Source of the DNA: JAHJTW01 sp964545545
GTDB lineage: Bacteria; Krumholzibacteriota; Krumholzibacteriia; LZORAL124-64-63
Length of the DNA: 12,188 nt
Direction of reading: 5' to 3'
Assembly: GCA_964545545.1 (NCBI GenBank)
Contig: CAZJGK010000085.1
Span: 1 to 12,188, forward strand
Part shown: positions 7,426 to 12,188 of the stretch, piece after piece
Numbering within the stretch: position 1 is the first letter of the stretch
Layout: each line of letters starts with the position of its first letter
Notes under the pieces: generated by a model
The model's database searches: none
Told to the model about the DNA's origin: nothing
Seen by the model: the letters and a program-made list of their open reading frames with translations, nothing else
Translations under genes and position numbers: made by a program

Positions 7426-7455
7426 AAAAAAGCCCGGTCCACAGGGACCGGGCTT
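7426..7455 (-). terminator. Intrinsic terminator between convergent secretin and pilin genes
   Basis: An 11-bp perfect stem pairs 7430-7440 (AAGCCCGGTCC) with 7445-7455 around a four-base loop. Read on the - strand the stem runs into TTTTTT (complement of 7426-7431), so it is a textbook terminator for the pilin gene ending at 7478. Read on the + strand it lies 24 bases past the secretin stop but is followed by only two Ts, so it may stop that transcript less well. Confidence 0.85.
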
Positions 7456-7477
7456 CATCGTCCTGGCACCAAGCGGA

Positions 7478-8146
7478 TCAGCGAACGGTGACCACCTTGC
7501 CGATGTCGTCACCCATGACATCCTCGGTGGTGTTGTCGCTGAAGGGGGTCTGCCACATTCCGTCGGGGCCAGCGCTGAGGACGAACACCTTGTGCCGAAT
7601 GGTTCCGGTGTAATGGCCACCGGGCAGATAGCGGGCGTTGACCACATAGGCGTTGCCCCAGGGGTCTTTCAACTCGTAGCCGCCCACGTAGGGCCCTTTC
7701 CAGGCGAGATCACCGATGGTACTCCAGTCCTGGCCGGCCTGATTGGCATTGTTGCCGGTGGGGGAGCTGTCGTTGTCGGGGTTGTTGAAGTAGAGATAAT
7801 CACCGATGTTCTTGTGGTTGCCGTAGGTGCCCCAGTTGGCGGCACCCGCGCCGGCGCCGGTTCCCGCGGTGCTGGGAACCAGGGTTGAGGTCACAACCCG
7901 GTCGATGACATTGCCGCTAGGGCCGTTGGCGTTGGTGAACGGCCAGCGGCCGGTATCCTTGTAGTAGCCGAGAATGGCCGCGGAGATGGTCTCGGTCTCA
8001 TTCTTGGCGCGGGTGACCTTGGCGTCTTCCAGATGCCGGAAGACCATGGGACTTAAGGCCGCCGCGAAGATCGCCACGATCGCCACCGCAATGACGATCT
8101 CGATGAGTGTAAAGCCGCGGCGATCGAAGTTCCTGGATTTCAACAT
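7478..8146 (-). CDS. Single-head GspG-like pseudopilin (prepilin-type N-terminal methylation protein)
   Basis: This is a filament subunit with 222 residues. The leader is 11 residues (MLKSRNFDRRG), with cleavage expected before Phe12. The helix FTLIEIVIAVAIVAIFAAAL has Glu at mature position 5. The head begins with a helix ending ILGYYKDTGRWPF (58-70), carries a Gly/Ser/Asn-rich insertion (about 72-140), then WKGPYVGGYELKDPWGNAYVV (149-169), and ends SAGPDG...GDDI (191-215). These are the conserved GspG core with its Asp-rich calcium-type loop. The helix is nearly the same as that of the three-head pseudopilin at 2059-3105, which argues that the same machine uses both. It stands alone, convergent to the operon, with its own leader and terminator, so it can be expressed at a separate and probably higher level. 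SD GAAAGGAA lies at 8153-8160. The major-subunit role is inference. Confidence 0.9.
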   Translation of the reverse strand: MLKSRNFDRRGFTLIEIVIAVAIVAIFAAALSPMVFRHLEDAKVTRAKNETETISAAILGYYKDTGRWPFTNANGPSGNVIDRVVTSTLVPSTAGTGAGAGAANWGTYGNHKNIGDYLYFNNPDNDSSPTGNNANQAGQDWSTIGDLAWKGPYVGGYELKDPWGNAYVVNARYLPGGHYTGTIRHKVFVLSAGPDGMWQTPFSDNTTEDVMGDDIGKVVTVR

Positions 8147-8283
8147 AACGTGTTCCTTTCTCGTTCAGGGGCCTCCCCCAGGCCCGGCGCTTATGCCAGG
8201 AAGGTGGGCGACACAAGGCCCCCGCTGGGGCCCGATCACCAGACTTTCTTCGGTTGAGGATGATGTTTCTTTAGAAAATAAAT
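8147..8283 (-). promoter_or_regulatory. 5' region of the single-head pilin gene with two GC-rich stem-loops
   Basis: Between the SDR terminator and the pilin start I see SD GAAAGGAA (8153-8160). There are two short hairpins: GGGCCT/AGGCCC with a five-base loop (8169-8185) and GGCCCC/GGGGCC with a four-base loop (8217-8232). A weak promoter-like pair sits between them on the - strand: CTTGTG (8212-8217), 16 bases, then CATAAG (8190-8195) preceded by TG. If that promoter is real, only the first hairpin would be in the mRNA leader. No sigma-54 GG-N10-GC site was found by eye. Confidence 0.3.
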
Positions 8284-8284
8284 G

Positions 8285-8310
8285 GGGCCGGGATGCGATG
8301 GTCCCGGCCC
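8285..8310 (-). terminator. Intrinsic terminator of the ydfG-like gene
   Basis: GGGCCGGGA (8285-8293) pairs perfectly over nine bases with TCCCGGCCC (8302-8310). On the - strand the stem is followed by a T-rich tail (CATTTATTTTC). It lies 18 bases past the SDR stop and separates that gene from the pilin leader. Confidence 0.75.
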
Positions 8311-8327
8311 TTGAGGATCAATGGCTT

Positions 8328-9101
8328 TCAATCGACTCCGCGAGGGAATGAGGCGTACACCGCCGCCTGGTCCGCAGGCATGACCACAACCTCCTGGATG
8401 TTGACGTGCGGCGGCCGCGTAACGCAGAACAGCACCGTCTCGGCGATGTCCACCGCCTGCAGGGGCGGGAAGTTCCGGTAGACGCCGGCTGCACGCTCGG
8501 AATCCCCGTGAAAGCGGACCTCGCTGAACTCGGTTTCCACCATGCCGGGGTCCACGCTGGAACAGCGCACGCCGGTGCCCAGCAGGTCGATGCGCAGGGC
8601 CTGGTTCAAGGCCCGCACGGCGAATTTCGTGGCGCAGTAGATGTTCCCGCCTGGGTAGACCTGATGACCGGCGATGCTGCCGATGCTGATCACATGGCCT
8701 TGGTCCCGGGCGATCATCCCCGGCAGCACGGCCCGGCTGACCCACAACAGACCCTTGACGTTGGTGTCGATCATTTCTTCCCAGTCGCCGGCATCGCCAT
8801 CCTGGAACTTGTCCAGCCCGCGGCTCAGACCCGCGTTGTTGACCAGGATATCGATGGCCCGCCAGGGGGCGGGCAATCCGGATATGGCGGCGTTCACCGC
8901 GGTGCGGTCCCGCACATCCAGGCGCAGCAGGTGGCAGCCCGTGCCGTGGTCCGCTTTGAGCCGGGCGGCCAGCGCCTCGAGTTTTTCCAGACGCCGGGCG
9001 GCCAGGATCAACCGGGCACCCTGGCCGGCGAACGTTGCGGCGCAGGCTTCGCCGATGCCTGCACTGGCCCCTGTGATCAGGGCGATCTTTTCCTTCAACA
9101 T
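8328..9101 (-). CDS. ydfG: YdfG-like NADP-dependent short-chain dehydrogenase (3-hydroxy acid/serine dehydrogenase type)
   Basis: This is a cytoplasmic oxidoreductase. Family members oxidise L-serine, L-allo-threonine and 3-hydroxy acids, and YdfG also acts in malonic semialdehyde reduction. Its 257 residues fit the classical SDR length. The Rossmann motif TGASAGIG (10-17) is followed by the Arg pair in AARR (35-37), which favours NADP. NNAG is at 88-91 and the catalytic residues Asn114, Ser142, Tyr155 and Lys159 (YCATK) are all present. Blocks such as IDILVNNAGL, WEEMIDTNVKGL, AVLPGM, PGGN-Y, TEFSEVRFHGD and PHVNI recall E. coli YdfG closely from memory. The ATG has GGAGG at 9109-9113, seven bases upstream. 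It follows the S9 peptidase gene after a 69-base gap holding a hairpin, so partial co-transcription is possible. Substrate is not readable from the sequence. Confidence 0.9.
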   Translation of the reverse strand: MLKEKIALITGASAGIGEACAATFAGQGARLILAARRLEKLEALAARLKADHGTGCHLLRLDVRDRTAVNAAISGLPAPWRAIDILVNNAGLSRGLDKFQDGDAGDWEEMIDTNVKGLLWVSRAVLPGMIARDQGHVISIGSIAGHQVYPGGNIYCATKFAVRALNQALRIDLLGTGVRCSSVDPGMVETEFSEVRFHGDSERAAGVYRNFPPLQAVDIAETVLFCVTRPPHVNIQEVVVMPADQAAVYASFPRGVD

Positions 9102-9121
9102 GAGACAACCTCCGTTGAACA

Positions 9122-9154
9122 GGCGGCGACCCGGGATATCAGAGGGTCGCCGCC
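9122..9154. other. Perfect 11-bp inverted repeat between S9 peptidase and ydfG-like genes
   Basis: GGCGGCGACCC (9122-9132) and GGGTCGCCGCC (9144-9154) form an 11-bp, very GC-rich stem with an 11-base loop. No T-run follows on either strand. It may act as an attenuating or mRNA-end-stabilising hairpin after the S9 peptidase stop (9171), or as a weak or non-canonical terminator. Confidence 0.6.
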
Positions 9155-9170
9155 GGGCTACGTTGCGAGC

Positions 9171-11240
9171 TTACTGGATCCATTTGGTCAACCAGGCCAT
9201 GACCTGGTCGTGCCACTGGATGGAATTCTGTGGTTTGAGAACCCAGTGGCTCTCGTCGGGGTAGTACAGGAGCCGCGCCGGAATACCCTGACGGCGCAGG
9301 GCCGTGAAGGTGCTCAGGCCCTGGGTGTCGGCCACCCGGTAGTCATGGCCGCCATGGACCACCAGGGTGGGCACATGCCAGTTCTGCACATAGTCGATGG
9401 GATTGAACGTCTGGTAACCGTTGCCCTCGTCCCAGGGGCGGCCATGGTGTTCCCATTCGGGGAACCACAGCTCTTCGGTGTCGAAGTATGCCATGCGCTC
9501 GTCCAGGTTGCCGTCGTGGCAGACGAAGGCCTTGAACTTGTCGGCGAAAGGTTGGCCGGCCATCCAGTTGATCATGTAGCCCCCGTAGCTCGCGCCCGCG
9601 GCCACCACCTTGGAGCCATCCATCCAGGGATAACGCTCCAGGGCCGCGGCCAGCCCTTTTTCCAGGTCCTCGAGGGGGCGGTCGCCCCAGTGGTTGCTGA
9701 TGGCGTCGGTGAAGTCCTGGCCGTAGCCGGTGGAGCCGTGGAAGTCCACCGCGAGGGTCGCGAACCCGGCCCCCACATAGGCCTGGGGATTCCAGCGGTA
9801 GTGGAAATCGTTGCCGAAGCTGCCCTGGGGCCCGCCGTGGACCAGGAAGGTCACGGGCCACTTGTGGCCGGAAAAGGCTTCCATGTCGCTGTAATCGTAG
9901 GGTTTGACGACATAGGCGTAAACCGTATCGCCATTCCAGCCGGAGAAGGTGAACTGCTCGGGTTGGCCCATCCTGGCGTGGGATAGCTTTTCGCCGTTCA
10001 GGTTGGTCAGTTGCTGCAGGCCCTTGCCGCTGGTCTTGATGGTGTACAGCTCGGTCGGCGAACGCAGATCCTGGTGGCCGAACAGCAGGCGCCCATCGCC
10101 CAGGAGGTTCAGGCTGCCGTTGCGGCCCATTTTGTGCAGCAGGGTGGCCTGGCCGCTTTTCAGGTCCAGCTTGAAGATCGAGACCTGACCCAGGTAGGCG
10201 GCGGAGCAATAGACGGTCTTGCCGTCGGGAGCGAAGACCAGACCGTGCGGGGTCAGGTCCATATCTCCATAACGGAAGTCGATGCGCCGTTGCGATCCGG
10301 TGGCCCAGTCGCGCAGCACGATGTGGAAACGGTCGGATTCGAAACCGGGCCGGTCCATGGCCAGGTAGGCCATGGTCTTGCCGTCAGGGGAGAAGACCGG
10401 TTCGGTGTCCCAGGCCTTGTTCGCTGCGGTCAGGCAACGGATGGTGCCCGAGCCGTCAACCGGGGCGGCGTACAGGTTGTAGTCCGTGCTCCAGGCGGGT
10501 TCGCTGCCGGGCAGGATCTTGGCGGTGAAGATCACTTCGTTGCCGTCTGGACTCACGGCCACCTCTTCGAAACCGCCCCAGGGATGGGTGGGTGTGTCGG
10601 TATTCAGATCCGGCATCAGATCCACGGTCTCGCCCGATTGAGGCGAAACCAGGAAGAGGTGTGAGCGCTTGCCGTCTTCCCAGGTGTCCCAGTGCCGGAA
10701 CATAAGCTCGTCGTAGATCATGCCGGTTGTGGGGTCGGCGGCCTTCTGGGCGTCCTTGTCGACGGTGCCTTGGATGCCCAGGCCCGGGTAGACGTCCATG
10801 GCCACCAGGAACTTGTGCAGGGCCGGGACGACGTTGAATTCGCCGATGTCCAGGGCCAGGTGGGTGACCGGCACCGCTTCGCCGCCCGCAGGATCGATCT
10901 CCCAGATCTGGGCGCTGCCGCCGCGGGTCGAAAGGAAGAACAGCTTGCCGTCTAGGCACCAGCGGGGGTTCCAGTCGTTGTCCGGATGGGTGGTCAGACG
11001 CTTGGTGGTTTTGCCGTCGGTGCTGGCGAGCCAGATGTCGGTGCGGCCGCGGTTGGCCTCCAGGTCGGTGGAGCGCACGGTGAAGGCGACCCAGCCGCCG
11101 TCGGGTGAGACGTGGGGATCACTGATGCGGTCCATGGCCAACATGTCGTGAACGCTGAAAGGGTGGGTTTCGGTTTGCTGGGCGATGGCGCCGGCGGCGA
11201 TCAACACCAGGCAGAGAATCATGATCAGGCGGATCTTCAA
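9171..11240 (-). CDS. Exported S9 family prolyl oligopeptidase / dipeptidyl peptidase (DPP V / acylaminoacyl-peptidase type)
   Basis: This is a serine peptidase that trims short peptides, probably in the periplasm or outside the cell. I choose the TTG at 11238-11240: it has GGAGG (11248-11252) seven bases upstream and gives a clean signal peptide (MKIRLIMILCLVLIAAGAIA|QQ). The ATG at 11277-11279 would add 13 residues encoded across that SD. The product has 689 residues. Residues about 25-420 form a beta-propeller with PD40-type repeats such as ISDPHVSPDGGWVAFTV and PVFSPDGKTMAYLA. The catalytic alpha/beta-hydrolase domain (about 430-689) has the oxyanion strand FLVHGGPQGSFG and the triad Ser551 (GASYGGY), Asp633 (GGHDYRV) and His665 (ESHWVL). 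All are intact, so an active enzyme is expected. The exact S9 subfamily is less certain. A sigma-70-like promoter lies at 11287-11315. Confidence 0.93.
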   Translation of the reverse strand: MKIRLIMILCLVLIAAGAIAQQTETHPFSVHDMLAMDRISDPHVSPDGGWVAFTVRSTDLEANRGRTDIWLASTDGKTTKRLTTHPDNDWNPRWCLDGKLFFLSTRGGSAQIWEIDPAGGEAVPVTHLALDIGEFNVVPALHKFLVAMDVYPGLGIQGTVDKDAQKAADPTTGMIYDELMFRHWDTWEDGKRSHLFLVSPQSGETVDLMPDLNTDTPTHPWGGFEEVAVSPDGNEVIFTAKILPGSEPAWSTDYNLYAAPVDGSGTIRCLTAANKAWDTEPVFSPDGKTMAYLAMDRPGFESDRFHIVLRDWATGSQRRIDFRYGDMDLTPHGLVFAPDGKTVYCSAAYLGQVSIFKLDLKSGQATLLHKMGRNGSLNLLGDGRLLFGHQDLRSPTELYTIKTSGKGLQQLTNLNGEKLSHARMGQPEQFTFSGWNGDTVYAYVVKPYDYSDMEAFSGHKWPVTFLVHGGPQGSFGNDFHYRWNPQAYVGAGFATLAVDFHGSTGYGQDFTDAISNHWGDRPLEDLEKGLAAALERYPWMDGSKVVAAGASYGGYMINWMAGQPFADKFKAFVCHDGNLDERMAYFDTEELWFPEWEHHGRPWDEGNGYQTFNPIDYVQNWHVPTLVVHGGHDYRVADTQGLSTFTALRRQGIPARLLYYPDESHWVLKPQNSIQWHDQVMAWLTKWIQ

Positions 11241-11247
11241 GAGGGGA

Positions 11248-11252
11248 CCTCC
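11248..11252 (-). promoter_or_regulatory. Shine-Dalgarno GGAGG selecting the TTG start of the S9 peptidase
   Basis: The plus-strand CCTCC reads GGAGG on the coding strand, seven bases before TTG 11240. No comparable SD was seen near the in-frame ATG at 11279. Confidence 0.7.
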
Positions 11253-11286
11253 AGAAAAAACCAGGGGAGTGGATAACATCCCGCAG

Positions 11287-11315
11287 AATATAACGCATTT
11301 GCCGCGGGGTTTCGA
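11287..11315 (-). promoter_or_regulatory. Candidate sigma-70 promoter for the S9 peptidase gene
   Basis: On the - strand, TCGAAA (complement of 11310-11315, 4/6 to the -35 consensus) is followed after exactly 17 bases by TATATT (complement of 11287-11292, 5/6 to the -10 consensus). Transcription would begin near 11280, leaving a leader of about 40 bases before the TTG start. It overlaps the few bases after the upstream thioesterase stop. Confidence 0.45.
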
Positions 11316-11322
11316 GGGTGGG

Positions 11323-11694
11323 TTAGGGCAGCGGTTGGGGTTTGCCCTGGGGGTCGGTGTTGACGTAGGTCACGGTGGCCTCGGTCACCGCCACGGTGCC
11401 GCTGCCGTCCCGGCGCTGGGCTTCCACCGACACCCGTACGCGCACGGAGGTGCGGCCGGTCTTGATGACCTCGGCGTAAAAACTGACCAGGTCGCCGACC
11501 TGCACCGGCTGGTGGAAGACGACCTGGTCCATGGCCACGGTGACCACCCGCCGGCAGCCCAGGGCGATGGCCGGCACGGCCCCGGCCTGATCGATGTAGC
11601 TGAGGATCACGCCGCCGAAGATGGTGCCGTGATGGTTCGTGTCCCGGGGCATCATCAGCACCCGGATGGCGGGGTCTTGCGGTTGGCCCATCAT
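11323..11694 (-). CDS. yciA: YciA-like hot-dog fold acyl-CoA thioesterase
   Basis: This enzyme hydrolyses acyl-CoA to free acid and CoA in the cytoplasm, probably with broad chain-length range as in the YciA/BFIT/acyl-CoA hydrolase family. Its 123 residues make one hot-dog domain. The hallmark MPRDTNHHGTIFGG (15-28) is followed by the helix VILSYIDQAGA with the catalytic-type Asp35. VTVAMDQVVFHQPVQVGDLV (51-70) and the C-terminal VTYVNTDPQGKPQPLP also match the pattern of E. coli YciA as I remember it. AAAGGA lies five to eight bases before the paired ATGs (11692-11694 and 11689-11691), and either could be used. It is followed on the same strand by the S9 peptidase after an 82-base gap with a promoter candidate. 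Functional linkage to the neighbours is not evident. Confidence 0.88.
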   Translation of the reverse strand: MMGQPQDPAIRVLMMPRDTNHHGTIFGGVILSYIDQAGAVPAIALGCRRVVTVAMDQVVFHQPVQVGDLVSFYAEVIKTGRTSVRVRVSVEAQRRDGSGTVAVTEATVTYVNTDPQGKPQPLP

Positions 11695-11750
11695 GTTTTC
11701 CTTTCGGATCGAGTAAAAGAACAGAAAATTGACTGGTGCCGAAGGGCCGC

Positions 11751-12188
11751 CTAGTCAGATTTCCAATGAATTCGATAAATAGCAGCATGACTACTTTGTT
11801 GAAGTAATTCGAAACGGGGATCAGCGTTGAACTGGGCCCGGGACCACGGTAACAGAGGTGGATTCCAAATTTTTTCGTCACTTACCCAAACAAGCTCAAC
11901 TCCCCACTCATTAAGCTGTCGGGTTTTCGTTGGCCATGGGTCATTTAGCAGACTTGCGACCCCGGGCCTAAAATCGTGGCCGCCCTTTGTCCCAAAATGC
12001 CAGCAGGCAGGGGATGTCATGGGTATCCCGGACAAATGGAAGGCCCAGCAACTACCATCGTCCCAAGCATTTGCAACGATTTCCCCAGGTTTGGCCAATT
12101 CAGGGAGATGACTCGCCAATTCGAACTCTTCTGGGCCAAATCCAGTATGGGCATTTTGGGATGAAAGATAGCTCCAATTTTGTACTAA
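11751..12188 (-). CDS. C-terminal end of an AT-richer gene, possibly periplasmic tail of a membrane glycosyltransferase-like protein (5' end outside window)
   Basis: The - strand frame is open from the window edge (first codon 12186-12188) to TAG at 11751-11753, giving 145 residues. The TTG at 12117-12119 is just an internal Leu. No membrane segment is in this part. The pattern ELAKPGEIVANAWDDGSCWAFHLSGIP, then LLNDPWPTKTRQLNEWGVELVWVSDE (with NDPW and a two-strand alternation), resembles the soluble C-terminal domain of large polytopic glycosyltransferase-like proteins such as the DUF6541 group. This is a resemblance from memory, not a proven match. Base composition is about 37-55 % GC per 60 bases, against roughly 60-65 % elsewhere, suggesting horizontal transfer. 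That it is a real coding end is fairly secure because it ends before the thioesterase leader; the function is tentative. Confidence 0.6.
   Translation of the reverse strand, partial: LVQNWSYLSSQNAHTGFGPEEFELASHLPELAKPGEIVANAWDDGSCWAFHLSGIPMTSPACWHFGTKGGHDFRPGVASLLNDPWPTKTRQLNEWGVELVWVSDEKIWNPPLLPWSRAQFNADPRFELLQQSSHAAIYRIHWKSD

Noticed and set aside
7426..7455. Terminator for the secretin operon as its main role
   Set aside because: On the + strand only two Ts follow the stem, whereas the - strand has six. It is assigned chiefly to the convergent pilin gene.
8406..9986. 526-codon + strand open frame opposite the SDR and S9 peptidase genes
   Set aside because: It spans two real genes and the hairpin between them; the protein is Gly/Val/His-rich without motifs.
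11695..11750. Promoter for the thioesterase gene in the AT-rich gap
   Set aside because: The T-rich stretch offers several weak -10-like strings but no pair with acceptable spacing and match.
1..12188. CRISPR array, tRNA or rRNA gene, transposase, defence module
   Set aside because: No regularly spaced repeats, no tRNA-like cloverleaf noticed by eye, no rRNA signature, and no transposase, integrase or nuclease motifs in any plausible frame.

Overview
The window comes from a high-GC (roughly 60-65 % by eye) Gram-negative bacterium: it encodes an outer-membrane secretin, an inner-membrane assembly platform and an exported S9 peptidase. No rRNA, tRNA, CRISPR array or insertion sequence is visible. 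The taxon cannot be fixed from the sequence. The mixed T2SS/MSHA-like gene set and the exported prolyl-oligopeptidase would fit a delta-proteobacterium-like or FCB-type lineage, but this is only inference.

Bases 1-7406 (+ strand) are one tightly packed operon for a type IV filament machine of the type II secretion / MSHA-pilus kind. In order it encodes: the 3' part of a GspE/PilB/MshE assembly ATPase, the GspF/PilC platform protein, an unusual pseudopilin, a GspL-like PilM-PilN fusion, a PilO/GspM-like protein, a PilP/MshK/GspC-like protein and an MshL/PilQ/GspD-type secretin. Most junctions are 4-bp ATGA stop/start overlaps or longer overlaps, so the proteins are probably made in coupled fashion. 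The expected division of labour is: the ATPase and GspF drive subunits into a filament; PilM/N/O/P-like proteins link the cytoplasmic motor to the periplasm; the secretin forms the outer-membrane pore.

The most striking item is the pseudopilin at 2059-3105. After one class III signal and one pilin helix it carries three consecutive degenerate copies of a GspG-type globular head. A second, ordinary single-head pseudopilin with an almost identical N-terminal helix lies on the - strand (7478-8146), convergent with the operon and with its own leader and intrinsic terminator. The pair suggests a filament body subunit (single head) plus a special multi-head subunit.

Bases 8328-11694 (- strand) hold housekeeping or accessory genes: a YdfG-like short-chain dehydrogenase, a secreted S9 dipeptidyl/oligopeptidase that starts at TTG, and a YciA-like acyl-CoA thioesterase. 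Bases 11751-12188 hold the C-terminal end of a clearly AT-richer gene, possibly the periplasmic tail of a large membrane glycosyltransferase-like protein and probably of foreign origin. No gene-free stretch exceeds 300 bases; the longest is 8147-8327, which holds the pilin leader and the SDR terminator.
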